NCBI RefSeq assembly: GCF_000016785.1
Contig: NC_009486.1
Coordinates: 1,054,001-1,118,000, forward strand
Direction: 5' to 3'
Source: Thermotoga petrophila RKU-1
GTDB lineage: Bacteria > Thermotogota > Thermotogae > Thermotogales > Thermotogaceae
Length of the DNA: 64,000 bases
Shown: positions 1 to 10,880 of the stretch, piece after piece
Layout: every line of letters starts with the position of its first letter
How positions within the stretch are numbered: position 1 is the first letter of the stretch
Notes under the pieces: generated by a model
Told to the model about the DNA's origin: nothing
What the model saw: the letters and a program-made list of their open reading frames with translations, nothing else
The model's database searches: none
Translations under genes and position numbers: made by a program

Positions 1-910
1 CGTGAAAAAGAAACTCTCCCTCGCTCTCGAAGCAGCGAAGATGAGGGGAGAAGTACTCGATCATGTCCTCCTCGCAGGACCACCGGGACTCGGAAAGACT
101 ACCCTTGCACACATAATCGCCAGCGAACTCCAGACGAACATCCACGTTACGAGCGGACCGGTTCTTGTGAAACAGGGAGATATGGCCGCCATCCTCACAA
201 GTCTGGAACGGGGAGACGTTCTCTTCATAGACGAAATACACCGATTGAACAAAGCAGTGGAGGAGCTTCTTTACTCTGCCATCGAAGACTTCCAGATAGA
301 CATCATGATCGGAAAGGGTCCGAGTGCGAAGTCCATCAGGATAGACATCCAGCCTTTTACGCTCGTTGGAGCCACGACGAGAAGTGGTCTTTTGAGTTCT
401 CCTCTCAGAAGCAGGTTTGGTATCATCCTCGAACTGGACTTCTACACTGTGAAAGAACTGAAGGAAATCATAAAAAGAGCGGCCAGCTTGATGGACGTTG
501 AAATAGAAGATTCAGCAGCAGAGATGATCGCGAAAAGATCGAGAGGCACACCGAGGATCGCTATAAGACTCACGAAGAGAGTGAGGGACATGCTCACGGT
601 GGTAAAGGCAGACAGAATCAATACCGATATCGTTTTGAAGACCATGGAAGTGTTGAACATAGACGCCGAGGGGCTGGATGAGTTCGACAGGAAGATTCTG
701 AAGACGATCATAGAGATTTACAGGGGAGGACCCGTCGGATTGAACGCCCTCGCCGCTTCACTCGGTGTGGAAGCGGACACTCTGAGCGAAGTTTATGAAC
801 CTTACCTCCTCCAGGCGGGATTTCTCGCCAGAACTCCAAGAGGAAGGGTCGCCACTGAAAAGGCTTACAAACACCTGAAGTACGAAGTCCCGGAAAACCG
901 TCTCTTCTGA
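1..910 (+). CDS. ruvB: Holliday junction branch-migration ATPase RuvB (5' partial)
   Basis: RuvB is the hexameric AAA+ motor that, with RuvA, drives branch migration of Holliday junctions in recombination and repair. The frame is open from the first base. The fragment has 303 codons, so about 30 N-terminal residues of the usual ~334 lie outside the window. Visible motifs: Walker A GPPGLGKTT near fragment residue 26, Walker B LFIDEIHRL, sensor-1 GATTRSG, the arginine-finger region SPLRSRFG, and a C-terminal winged helix starting around GGPVGLNALAASLG. It is the first gene seen of a + strand run; its TGA overlaps the Shine-Dalgarno site of the next gene. The identification is secure. Confidence 0.97.
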   Translation, partial: VKKKLSLALEAAKMRGEVLDHVLLAGPPGLGKTTLAHIIASELQTNIHVTSGPVLVKQGDMAAILTSLERGDVLFIDEIHRLNKAVEELLYSAIEDFQIDIMIGKGPSAKSIRIDIQPFTLVGATTRSGLLSSPLRSRFGIILELDFYTVKELKEIIKRAASLMDVEIEDSAAEMIAKRSRGTPRIAIRLTKRVRDMLTVVKADRINTDIVLKTMEVLNIDAEGLDEFDRKILKTIIEIYRGGPVGLNALAASLGVEADTLSEVYEPYLLQAGFLARTPRGRVATEKAYKHLKYEVPENRLF

Positions 911-921
911 GGTGATCTCCC

Positions 922-1611
922 ATGGGATTGAAAGAAAACCTCGAAAGGGTTCTCAACAGAATGAAAAACGCTGCTCTTCGAGCAAACAGGGATCCCTTCG
1001 AAGTGAGGCTCGTAGTCGCTTCAAAATACGCCAGCGTCCAGCAGATGGAAGAACTCGTGTTCCTTGGTATCAGAGAGTTCGGAGAAAACAGAGCGCAGGA
1101 TCTCGTCAAAAAGAGCGAATATTTCAAGGGCAAACCCATCATCTGGCACTTCATTGGAAGAATACAGACGAACAAGGTGAAATACATCGTACCGAGATGT
1201 GAACTGATCCACTCCGTCTGGAGGGAAGAGGAGCTGAAAGAAATAGAAAAAAGGGCAGAAAAACTTGGGAAAATCCAGAAGATTCTCCTTGAGGTGAACG
1301 TCTTCAAAGAAGAAACGAAGGCCGGGCTTCTGGTCGAAGAAGTGGAAGAGTTCTTGAAACTCTGTCAGGAATTCCCACACGTCGAAGTTCTCGGCTTTAT
1401 GACCATGGCTCCCTACGCTGAAAACCCCGAAGAAGTTCGGTGGGGTTTCAGAACTCTCAGAGAGCTAAGGGACGAGCTCGCCAGCAGGTTCAACGGGAAC
1501 GTGAAACTCAAGGAGCTTTCCATGGGCATGAGCAACGATTTCGAAGTAGCGATAGAAGAAGGAGCAACCATGGTGAGGATTGGAAGCGCCATATTCGAAG
1601 GAGGGAAGTGA
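922..1611 (+). CDS. YggS/PROSC-family pyridoxal-phosphate homeostasis protein
   Basis: A 229-residue single-domain PLP-binding protein of the YggS/PLPBP family, which buffers PLP and affects amino-acid and B6 metabolism; no catalytic activity is established for the family. The fold resembles the N-terminal barrel of alanine racemase. The PLP lysine is expected at K35 in VASKYAS. Other family blocks are WHFIGRIQTNK, LEVNVFKEETKAGL, GFMTMAP and LSMGMSNDFEVAI. ATG 922 was chosen because GAGGTGAT sits a few bases upstream and overlaps the ruvB stop. The stop TGA is directly followed by the ATG of the YggT gene, so the two are probably co-translated, a pairing common in many bacteria. Confidence 0.93.
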   Translation: MGLKENLERVLNRMKNAALRANRDPFEVRLVVASKYASVQQMEELVFLGIREFGENRAQDLVKKSEYFKGKPIIWHFIGRIQTNKVKYIVPRCELIHSVWREEELKEIEKRAEKLGKIQKILLEVNVFKEETKAGLLVEEVEEFLKLCQEFPHVEVLGFMTMAPYAENPEEVRWGFRTLRELRDELASRFNGNVKLKELSMGMSNDFEVAIEEGATMVRIGSAIFEGGK

Positions 1612-1908
1612 ATGTTCGTGATAGCCAATCTGCTCAGATCGATCGCGGTGGTTCTGAGAACGTTCATATACGTGGAGATTGTGTCCATCGTTGTCTCTGC
1701 GATCTTCAGCTGGACCACACCTTACTATTATCACCCTGTAAGAAGGTTCTTTGATGCTTTATCTTCGATCGTTTTGAATCCTATTCGACGCGTTGTGCCT
1801 CCAATAGGTTCTGTTGACATATCTCCTATGATTGCCATCTTCATTCTCATGTTCCTGGACGGTTTCCTCGTACAGACCCTCTTCGATCTGGCGGTGAGAC
1901 TTTCATGA
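1612..1908 (+). CDS. YggT family integral membrane protein
   Basis: A 98-residue hydrophobic protein with two predicted membrane segments, near residues 5-35 and 70-95. The middle holds the family-typical NPIRRVVPPIGSVDISPM block (residues ~60-77). YggT proteins often sit beside yggS and cell-division or envelope genes; their molecular role is not settled. ATG 1612 follows the previous stop with no gap and has GGAGGGAAG upstream. The 3' end overlaps the NAD kinase start (ATGA), so translation is probably coupled. The family call is good; the function is unknown. Confidence 0.87.
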   Translation: MFVIANLLRSIAVVLRTFIYVEIVSIVVSAIFSWTTPYYYHPVRRFFDALSSIVLNPIRRVVPPIGSVDISPMIAIFILMFLDGFLVQTLFDLAVRLS

Positions 1909-2681
1909 AAATCGCCATTCTTTACAGAGAAGAGCGAGAAAAAGAGGGAAAATTCCTGAAAGAAAAGATTTCAAAAGAACACGAAGTAATCGAGTTCGGT
2001 GAAGCGAACGCTCCAGGAAGGGTTACGGCAGATTTGATAGTGGTGGTTGGAGGAGACGGAACCGTGCTCAAGGCAGCGAAAAAAGCGGCCGATGGAACAC
2101 CAATGGTGGGCTTCAAGGCAGGCAGACTGGGGTTCCTCACATCCTACACCCTCGATGAGATAGATCGATTTCTCGAGGATCTCAGAAACTGGAACTTCCG
2201 GGAAGAAACAAGATGGTTCATACAGATCGAAAGTGAACTCGGAAACCATCTCGCCCTGAACGATGTCACCCTCGAACGTGACCTGAGTGGAAAGATGGTC
2301 GAAATAGAGGTCGAGGTGGAGCACCACTCTTCCATGTGGTTCTTCGCAGACGGAGTGGTGATTTCCACACCGACAGGTTCCACGGCTTATTCTCTTTCCA
2401 TAGGAGGTCCCATAATATTCCCGGAATGCGAGGTGCTGGAGATCTCTCCCATTGCACCACAATTCTTTCTCACCCGAAGCGTTGTGATACCCTCGAATTT
2501 CAAAGTGGTGGTTGAATCCCAGAGAGATATAAACATGCTGGTGGATGGAGTCCTGACGGGAAAAACAAAACGAATCGAAGTAAAGAAATCCAGAAGATAC
2601 GTTAGAATTCTGAGACCTCCTGAGTACGATTACGTGACGGTGATAAGAGACAAACTCGGTTACGGGAGGCGTATCGAGTGA
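1905..2681 (+). CDS. nadK: NAD kinase
   Basis: ATP (or polyphosphate)-dependent kinase that phosphorylates NAD to NADP. The 258-residue length is normal for short bacterial NadK. The diagnostic GGDGT motif is at residues 49-53, followed by the family NE/D-type motif LALNDVTLERD and the glycine-rich TPTGSTAYSLSIGGP block that shapes the active site. The start overlaps the yggT stop by 4 bp (ATGA) and the gene end overlaps the PhoU-like gene (GTGA), placing it inside a translationally coupled operon. Identification is secure. Confidence 0.96.
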   Translation: MKIAILYREEREKEGKFLKEKISKEHEVIEFGEANAPGRVTADLIVVVGGDGTVLKAAKKAADGTPMVGFKAGRLGFLTSYTLDEIDRFLEDLRNWNFREETRWFIQIESELGNHLALNDVTLERDLSGKMVEIEVEVEHHSSMWFFADGVVISTPTGSTAYSLSIGGPIIFPECEVLEISPIAPQFFLTRSVVIPSNFKVVVESQRDINMLVDGVLTGKTKRIEVKKSRRYVRILRPPEYDYVTVIRDKLGYGRRIE

Positions 2682-3385
2682 ATAGACTCTTAAACGAAAA
2701 GGTGGAAGAATTCAAGAAAGGCGTTCTCAAAGCGGGATGGTTCATAGAAAAGATGTTCAGAAACTCCATATCCTCACTTGTCGAAAGAAACGAGTCCCTC
2801 GCCAGGGAAGTGATCGCAGATGAAGAGGTTGTCGATCAGATGGAAGTGGAGATTCAGGAAAAAGCAATGGAGGTGCTCGGCCTCTTTTCTCCCATAGGAA
2901 AGCCCCTTCTCACAGTAACAGCGGGTATAAGGGTGGCAGAGCTCATTGAAAATATAGCCGACAAATGCCATGACATCGCAAAGAACGTCCTTGAACTCAT
3001 GGAAGAACCTCCCTTGAAACCTCTCGAAGACATTCCAGCCATGGCGAATCAAACTTCAGAAATGTTGAAGTTCGCTCTCAGGATGTTCGCCGATGTGAAC
3101 GTAGAAAAGTCTTTCGAAGTTTGCAGGATGGATTCGAAGGTTGATGACCTGTACGAGAAGGTGCGTGAAGAACTCTTGCTCTACATGATGGAGTCACCCA
3201 AATATGTGAAAAGGGCTCTTCTCCTCTTAGAAATAGCCGGCAACATAGAGATCATAGCCGATTACGCCACCAACATCGTGGAAGTCTCCGTTTACATGGT
3301 TCAGGGAGAGGCCTACAAGTGCTACCACGATGAACTCCTTCTCTTCAAAAAATCCGGAGGGGTGCTCTTTGAAAGTTCTGATTAA
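2678..3385 (+). CDS. phoU: PhoU-like regulatory protein
   Basis: A 235-residue all-helical protein with two PhoU-type three-helix repeats: roughly residues 10-105 with the E-x-x-x-D metal-binding style segment EEVVDQMEVEIQEKAM, and residues 115-215 with DSKVDDLYEKV. PhoU proteins modulate phosphate uptake and PhoR-type signalling, but no pst or phoBR genes are visible nearby, so its partner here is unknown. The GTG start at 2678 overlaps the NAD kinase stop (GTGA) and has GGGAGG 9 bases upstream. The 3' end overlaps the start of the downstream permease fusion by 17 bp. Confidence 0.88.
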   Translation: MNRLLNEKVEEFKKGVLKAGWFIEKMFRNSISSLVERNESLAREVIADEEVVDQMEVEIQEKAMEVLGLFSPIGKPLLTVTAGIRVAELIENIADKCHDIAKNVLELMEEPPLKPLEDIPAMANQTSEMLKFALRMFADVNVEKSFEVCRMDSKVDDLYEKVREELLLYMMESPKYVKRALLLLEIAGNIEIIADYATNIVEVSVYMVQGEAYKCYHDELLLFKKSGGVLFESSD

Positions 3386-6300
3386 GTATCTTCTGAAACT
3401 CTCCGTTGTCCCTTTCTTGATCGGTCTTGGTGGTTTCATCGTTTTCGTCAGTCTTGAGATTCTCTACCAGCTCTCCGATCTGATAGTGAGGCACAGGGTG
3501 GGAATCGAAAAACTCTTTCTCATGCTGTACTACTACCTTCCTTACTTCGTCGCAATGGGTGTTCCCGTTGGAGTACTCCTCGCCATCTTCTGGACGTTCT
3601 CACGACTCTCCGAAGAAAGAGAGCTCATGGCCATACAGGTTCACGGAATCTCCCAAAAAAATTTGATCGTTCCCTTTCTGATTCTTGGAGCCCTTCTCTC
3701 CATAGCCGTCTTCTTCCTCAGCGATCAAATCGTTCCCGAGTACCAATCAAAAGCAGAAGAAGCAATGTCGAAGTACGTTCTGAAAAAACCCGAGGTTTTT
3801 GTCGTTGAAAACGTCATCTCAAAGATAGGAGACGACCAGTATTTCTATGTGGAAAAATACGACGAAAGAACAAGCACGATGTGGAACGTGGTTATTTTCA
3901 GATACGGGCATGAAGAGACGATAATCACCGCAAAAAGGGTGCAGAAAAAAGGTAACGACTGGTACCTCTTCAATGGAAATTACTACACCGTCGATAAAGA
4001 TGGCTTCTTAAAACTCGACGTGCACTTTTCTGAGATGAAACTGGATATTACAGAAGACATAGAAAAACTCCTTCGTGTGGGAAAGACGCCGAGAGAGATG
4101 ACTGGAAGAGAACTCAAGGAAAAGATAGAATTCTTCAAAAAAGTGGGAGTGAAACCTTCTCCCTGGGTCGTAGAGCTTCACAGCAGATACGCGAACTCTT
4201 TGACGCCGATAGTGATAGTGCTCGTTGGAGTGCCTCTCTCTCTTCTCTTTCAGCTGAGAAGCAAATCCTGGGGTGTGATCTTCACTTTCGTACTCGTTGT
4301 CCTTTATCAGGGAAGCGGTGCGTGGCTCAGCGCCATGGGAAAGGAAAATCTCCTCGATCCCGTGCTCGCACCGTGGATTCCAAACATCGTGTTCACGATC
4401 GTTGGAACGCTCCTGTTTATCCTTCTCGACACCTTTCTCGCCTACAGAATCACAGAATTTCTCTCGAGACTGTTTTTCGTTGCCTTCATCTTCACCGTCT
4501 CTTCTCTTTTTTCATCACAGGTTGTCATAGTGTCCGATCGAATGGAAAGGTTTCCGGAGGAAATGGTCTTTCATGGAAGCGTTGAAATATCGTACAAAGA
4601 TATGACCGTCCAGGCGAGCGAAGCCACGGTTCAGCTCACCGAAGAAGGGAAAGCGAAAAAACTCGAAGCTTCAGGTGGAGTGATATACAGAAAGGCAGAC
4701 ACGATCTTGATTGGTGAGCATTTGATCTTCTATCTGGAAAATGAAAAAAGCGTTCTTACTCACATTCGGGGAAGCACTGTCCTCGAAATAGAAAAAGAAA
4801 AGAAAAAAATTTACCTGTCCGGTGAAGATCTCACCTCTGAAGGCTCGAGAACGATCGTGGACATGGGTTCCATCTCCACCTGCTCGGAAACTCCGCCCCA
4901 TTACAAGCTCAAGGCCAGGTACATAGAAATAAAAGAGAACGACTACCTCCTGGCAAAGGATGTGGTTTTCTATCTTCTGGAAATACCGCTGTTTTATCAA
5001 CCCATCTTTTTCACTTCACTATCCGACAAACCGCAACCGTTCTCCGTTGAAGTGGGTGTGGGAGATAACCCGTACCTGAAAACCTCTTACAACGTGTCTT
5101 ACCCCTCTGGACTACTGTATTTCTCAACCAAAAGTGTATTGAGCGGAGACCTGTCTAAGGAACTCAACTGGAACCACAAGATGGGAAGCTGGTCCATCAA
5201 TTTAGACTACAAAGAATCGACATCCCACAGCGTTTTGGTGAAGATCTTCGACAGTAAAAACACCTTCCTTTTCTCACAGAAAAACGAAGAGAGAATCTAT
5301 CAGTTCGAAAGAAAGGAGAAGATCCTGAACGGAAGTCTGAACGTGGTTCTCAAAAAAGAATCGGACGGCGAAGACAGTTACATACTCCCACAAGTAACTG
5401 TGAAAAAAGTGAGCGTCAAGACGGGTGTAGGAACTTTTTCTGTGGACAGTTTCAATCACGAAACCCGCATAGAAGATCAAGAAAAGAGGAACTCCGGGTC
5501 GGTGAGCCTTTCTTTTCGTTCTGTTCCCTTCTTGCTTTTTCAGTCCGTGAGCGTCAGTACCACTGGAAAGTACTTGTTTGAAAACCAAAACCTCGACGAA
5601 CGAACGAGCTACCTCAAAACAGATTCCATATGGGATTTTCAGAACCTTTCCCTCGGGAAGTTTCTCGTACTGGATGATAAAATATACGCTGGCGTGTACA
5701 GATCGAACGAAGACGGCTACCGTGTTGGAAATCTGTTCACAACCACACTCAGAGTGCCTCTGGGGCCTTTTTCCTTCGAGAGTTACTACAAACTCTTCAC
5801 GGTTTCCGGAGAAAACCTCAGAAAGTTTTCCCAGAATGAATCAAAAAACGAGGTGGATCTGAAAGTATCGTTCTCTTATGAAAATTTCAAATCTTCCTTA
5901 GAAACAACCTACGATTTCCTCGAAAAGGAGTTCTCGGATCCGTATCTCAAAACCTCTTACTCGTTCAAAACAGGAGATATCACTCACACTGTGGACTCCA
6001 CTACCCGGTTCGTTCTGGACGAGATCAGCAGAAGTTACACCACCTGGAACTTCCAGCAGAGAATGGGAGCTTTCCTGAACAGATTCTACTTCACCTACTA
6101 CTACAGAGAACCACACGTTAAGTACGTCGAGGATCAGATGAGGATATACGGAAAGAATTTCCTTTTCATGGAAAACCCGCGAATAACCACGTACACAAAG
6201 CTGAGCGTTGATCCCTTTGAACTGGATGAATTCTGGATACGCGGGACGTTTAAAAAAGGAGAGTCCACCCACTCTTTGAAAATGAGTTATTCCAGTGACA

Positions 6301-6554
6301 ACCTGGAATTTTCTTATCAGACAAAGAACGGTGATCCGGCGCTGGAAATATCTTTTTCATTAAAGGACTGGAACGTGGAGAAGTTTTCTCTGTCTGTTGA
6401 AAAGGCTTTGCACTGTCTTGGAACGAAGATTTCAACTTCATTCGGCAGGAATTTCACTCTTGAGAGTTTCTCCATTCTTTTCTTCATAAGAGATTTTCCG
6501 AACAGCGGTATCGGTTTCGACACGGAAGAAGGGATAGGGCTCAACGTTTTTTGA
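3369..6554 (+). CDS. LptF/LptG-type permease fused to LptA/LptD (OstA)-like protein
   Basis: A single uninterrupted 1061-residue frame. Residues ~1-385 look like an LptF/LptG (YjgP/YjgQ) permease: N-terminal membrane helices, the conserved SEERELMAIQVHGIS region, a soluble middle, then further helices. After a hydrophobic segment (~366-385) comes an OstA/LptA-like stretch (DMTVQASEATVQL, AKKLEASGGV, TILIGEHLIFYL). An LptD-like block follows from ~504 (CSETPPHYKLKARYIEI, then LEIPLFYQPIFF) and runs into a long beta-strand-rich C-terminus with alternating aromatic strands. The TTG start has GGAGGGGTG 5 bases upstream and lies inside the phoU end. In Proteobacteria these parts are separate proteins of the LPS-export bridge; here an inner-membrane permease half and an outer-envelope half share one chain. 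Substrate unknown. Confidence 0.8.
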   Translation: MKVLIKYLLKLSVVPFLIGLGGFIVFVSLEILYQLSDLIVRHRVGIEKLFLMLYYYLPYFVAMGVPVGVLLAIFWTFSRLSEERELMAIQVHGISQKNLIVPFLILGALLSIAVFFLSDQIVPEYQSKAEEAMSKYVLKKPEVFVVENVISKIGDDQYFYVEKYDERTSTMWNVVIFRYGHEETIITAKRVQKKGNDWYLFNGNYYTVDKDGFLKLDVHFSEMKLDITEDIEKLLRVGKTPREMTGRELKEKIEFFKKVGVKPSPWVVELHSRYANSLTPIVIVLVGVPLSLLFQLRSKSWGVIFTFVLVVLYQGSGAWLSAMGKENLLDPVLAPWIPNIVFTIVGTLLFILLDTFLAYRITEFLSRLFFVAFIFTVSSLFSSQVVIVSDRMERFPEEMVFHGSVEISYKDMTVQASEATVQLTEEGKAKKLEASGGVIYRKADTILIGEHLIFYLENEKSVLTHIRGSTVLEIEKEKKKIYLSGEDLTSEGSRTIVDMGSISTCSETPPHYKLKARYIEIKENDYLLAKDVVFYLLEIPLFYQPIFFTSLSDKPQPFSVEVGVGDNPYLKTSYNVSYPSGLLYFSTKSVLSGDLSKELNWNHKMGSWSINLDYKESTSHSVLVKIFDSKNTFLFSQKNEERIYQFERKEKILNGSLNVVLKKESDGEDSYILPQVTVKKVSVKTGVGTFSVDSFNHETRIEDQEKRNSGSVSLSFRSVPFLLFQSVSVSTTGKYLFENQNLDERTSYLKTDSIWDFQNLSLGKFLVLDDKIYAGVYRSNEDGYRVGNLFTTTLRVPLGPFSFESYYKLFTVSGENLRKFSQNESKNEVDLKVSFSYENFKSSLETTYDFLEKEFSDPYLKTSYSFKTGDITHTVDSTTRFVLDEISRSYTTWNFQQRMGAFLNRFYFTYYYREPHVKYVEDQMRIYGKNFLFMENPRITTYTKLSVDPFELDEFWIRGTFKKGESTHSLKMSYSSDNLEFSYQTKNGDPALEISFSLKDWNVEKFSLSVEKALHCLGTKISTSFGRNFTLESFSILFFIRDFPNSGIGFDTEEGIGLNVF

Positions 6555-6565
6555 GAGGTGAGAAC

Positions 6566-7921
6566 ATGCGTGTTCCCCCGCACAACTTAGAGGCCGAAGT
6601 TGCTGTGCTCGGAAGCATATTGATAGATCCGTCGGTAATAAACGACGTTCTTGAAATTTTGAGCCACGAAGATTTCTATCTGAAAAAACACCAACACATC
6701 TTCAGAGCGATGGAAGAGCTTTACGACGAAGGAAAACCGGTGGACGTGGTTTCCGTCTGTGACAAGCTTCAAAGCATGGGAAAACTCGAGGAAGTAGGTG
6801 GAGATCTGGAAGTGGCCCAGCTCGCTGAGGCTGTGCCCAGTTCTGCACACGCACTTCACTACGCGGAGATCGTCAAGGAAAAATCCATTCTGAGGAAACT
6901 CATTGAGATCTCCAGAAAAATCTCAGAAAGTGCCTACATGGAAGAAGATGTGGAGATCCTGCTCGACAACGCAGAAAAGATGATCTTCGAGATCTCAGAG
7001 ATGAAAACGACAAAATCCTACGATCATCTGAGAGGCATCATGCACCGGGTGTTTGAAAACCTGGAGAACTTCAGGGAAAGAGCCAACCTTATAGAACCCG
7101 GTGTGCTCATAACGGGACTACCAACGGGATTCAAAAGTCTGGACAAACAGACCACAGGGTTCCACAGCTCCGATCTGGTGATAATAGCAGCGAGACCCTC
7201 CATGGGAAAAACCTCCTTCGCACTCTCAATAGCGAGGAACATGGCTGTCAATTTCGAAATCCCCGTCGGAATATTCAGTCTCGAGATGTCCAAGGAACAG
7301 CTCGCTCAAAGACTACTCAGCATGGAGTCCGGTGTGGATCTTTACAGCATCAGAACAGGATACCTGGATCAGGAGAAGTGGGAAAGACTCACAATAGCGG
7401 CTTCTAAACTCTACAAAGCACCCATAGTTGTGGACGATGAGTCACTCCTCGATCCGCGATCGTTGAGGGCAAAAGCGAGAAGGATGAAAAAAGAATACGA
7501 TGTAAAAGCCATTTTTGTCGACTATCTCCAGCTCATGCACCTGAAAGGAAGAAAAGAAAGCAGACAGCAGGAGATATCCGAGATCTCGAGATCTCTGAAG
7601 CTCCTTGCGAGGGAACTCGACATAGTGGTGATAGCGCTTTCACAGCTTTCGAGGGCCGTAGAACAGAGAGAAGACAAAAGACCGAGGCTGAGTGACCTCA
7701 GGGAATCCGGTGCGATAGAACAGGACGCAGACACAGTCATCTTCATCTACAGGGAGGAATATTACAGGAGCAAAAAATCCAAAGAGGAAAGCAAGCTTCA
7801 CGAACCTCACGAAGCTGAAATCATAATAGGTAAACAGAGAAACGGTCCCGTTGGAACGATCACTCTGATCTTCGACCCCAGAACGGTTACGTTCCATGAA
7901 GTCGATGTGGTGCATTCATGA
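6566..7921 (+). CDS. dnaB: Replicative DNA helicase DnaB
   Basis: A 451-residue hexameric 5'-3' replicative helicase. The N-terminal primase-interacting domain begins PPHNLEAEVAVLGS (~residues 4-17). A linker leads to the RecA-like motor with Walker A ARPSMGKTS near residue 207, the conserved FSLEMS block, Walker B IFVDYLQLM near 315, and the C-terminal GPVGT and LIF blocks. No intein is present. ATG 6566 was preferred over an upstream in-frame TTG because GAGGTGAG stands just before it. It follows the Lpt fusion gene by 11 bp, so it probably shares the transcript. Confidence 0.97.
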   Translation: MRVPPHNLEAEVAVLGSILIDPSVINDVLEILSHEDFYLKKHQHIFRAMEELYDEGKPVDVVSVCDKLQSMGKLEEVGGDLEVAQLAEAVPSSAHALHYAEIVKEKSILRKLIEISRKISESAYMEEDVEILLDNAEKMIFEISEMKTTKSYDHLRGIMHRVFENLENFRERANLIEPGVLITGLPTGFKSLDKQTTGFHSSDLVIIAARPSMGKTSFALSIARNMAVNFEIPVGIFSLEMSKEQLAQRLLSMESGVDLYSIRTGYLDQEKWERLTIAASKLYKAPIVVDDESLLDPRSLRAKARRMKKEYDVKAIFVDYLQLMHLKGRKESRQQEISEISRSLKLLARELDIVVIALSQLSRAVEQREDKRPRLSDLRESGAIEQDADTVIFIYREEYYRSKKSKEESKLHEPHEAEIIIGKQRNGPVGTITLIFDPRTVTFHEVDVVHS

Positions 7922-7958
7922 TAGAATTTTCTTGAAAAAGACCAGGGAGGTGTTCGAC

Positions 7959-8795
7959 GTGGACATAAAGGCCTACAAAGAAAGAGTGGAAAAAGCGGTT
8001 GAATATCTGAAAGGTCAGATCGATGAAACACCCGAAATAGCGATAATACTGGGTTCTGGTCTTTCCGTCATAGCGGATGAGGTGGAAAAGGAGGGAACCT
8101 CCAAGAAGATACCCTACAGCGAGATACCAGGATTTCCCATTTCCACAGCTCCGGGTCACAAGGGTGAGCTGATCTTCGGAAAACTCTTTGGAAAGAACGT
8201 CATGCTGATGAACGGAAGGTTTCACTACTATGAAGGATATTCAATGAAGGAAGTCACATTCCCCATCAGAGTGATGCAGCTTCTCGGTGTTGAAATTCTG
8301 ATTGTTACCAACGCCGCTGGTGGGTTGAATCCGGATTTCGAAGTGGGAAGACCCATGATCATAACCGATCACATCAACTTCATGGGTGACAATCCTCTCA
8401 TAGGTCCTAACGTGGATGAGTGGGGTCCCAGGTTTCCGGACATGTCGGAACCCTACGACAAGGAACTCATAGAACTCGCCTACAACAGTGCAAGAGAACT
8501 GGGAATTCCCGTCTATCAGGGTGTCTATGTGGCCGTTACAGGTCCGTGCTTCGAAACGCCCGCTGAGCTCAGAATGCTCAGAAAATTCGGGGCCGATGCA
8601 GTTGGAATGTCAACCGTTCCGGAAGTCATAGTGGCAAGACACGGTCAGATAAGGGTCCTTGGAATTTCTGCCATCACCGACAGGGCCGTCCCTGAAGATC
8701 TCAAGCCACTCACCGCAGAGGAAGTCCTGGAAGTCGCTGAGAAGACGGGAAGAAAGATCGCTCAGATCATCTTCGAGGTCGTCAGAAAGCTCTGA
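7959..8795 (+). CDS. Purine nucleoside phosphorylase
   Basis: Phosphorolysis of purine nucleosides to base plus ribose-1-phosphate, for salvage. The 278-residue length and motifs match the trimeric PNP/MTAP family: ILGSGLS near residue 29, PGHKGELIFG (phosphate site), RFHYYEGY, TNAAGGLNPDFEVG and MSTVPEVIVA (ribose/base site). The GTG start at 7959 is supported by GGGAGGTG 6 bases upstream; longer in-frame starts overlap dnaB and have no good ribosome site. It is followed after 9 bp by the ZIP transporter. Substrate choice (inosine/guanosine or methylthioadenosine) cannot be fixed from sequence alone. Confidence 0.94.
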   Translation: MDIKAYKERVEKAVEYLKGQIDETPEIAIILGSGLSVIADEVEKEGTSKKIPYSEIPGFPISTAPGHKGELIFGKLFGKNVMLMNGRFHYYEGYSMKEVTFPIRVMQLLGVEILIVTNAAGGLNPDFEVGRPMIITDHINFMGDNPLIGPNVDEWGPRFPDMSEPYDKELIELAYNSARELGIPVYQGVYVAVTGPCFETPAELRMLRKFGADAVGMSTVPEVIVARHGQIRVLGISAITDRAVPEDLKPLTAEEVLEVAEKTGRKIAQIIFEVVRKL

Positions 8796-8804
8796 GGTGA
8801 AAAG

Positions 8805-10453
<1,649 letters not shown>

Positions 10454-10457
10454 AAGA

Positions 10458-10880
10458 GTGGAAAAACTCTTCAGATTCGAAGCAGAACCGGAGAAACTGC
10501 CACCGGCCGTTCTCGCGTACCTGGGAGATGCCGTTCTGGAGCTCATCTTCAGATCGAGATTCACAGGAGATTACAGAATGTCCGTCATACACGAGAGGGT
10601 CAAGGAACACACTTCGAAACACGGTCAGGCATGGATGCTGGAGAATATATGGAATCTCCTCGGCGAAAAGGAGCGAGAAATAGTTAAAAGAGCGATGAAT
10701 TCGAAGGCAGCAAAAAGACACGGGAACGACCCTACATACAGAAAGAGCACCGGTTTCGAAGCTTTGATCGGGTATCTATTCTTGAAAAGAGAATTCGACA
10801 GAATTGAAGAACTACTCCGGGTGGTGATGGATCTTGAGAGTCTACGGAAGAAAAATCCTGGAGGAAGCGCTCAGGAATAA
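10458..10880 (+). CDS. mrnC: Mini-ribonuclease III
   Basis: A 140-residue RNase III catalytic domain without a double-stranded-RNA-binding domain, matching Mini-III, which matures 23S rRNA ends in Bacillus. The signature is at YLGDAVLEL (residues ~20-28), with the second acidic cluster in STGFEALIGYL (~residues 99-109). GTG 10458 was chosen because GGGAGATGA lies upstream and the previous stop is 5 bp away. The 3' end overlaps the next gene, a TrmH/RlmB-type 23S methyltransferase, by 47 bp; the mrnC-rlmB pairing is a common conserved arrangement and supports both calls. Confidence 0.93.
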   Translation: MEKLFRFEAEPEKLPPAVLAYLGDAVLELIFRSRFTGDYRMSVIHERVKEHTSKHGQAWMLENIWNLLGEKEREIVKRAMNSKAAKRHGNDPTYRKSTGFEALIGYLFLKREFDRIEELLRVVMDLESLRKKNPGGSAQE

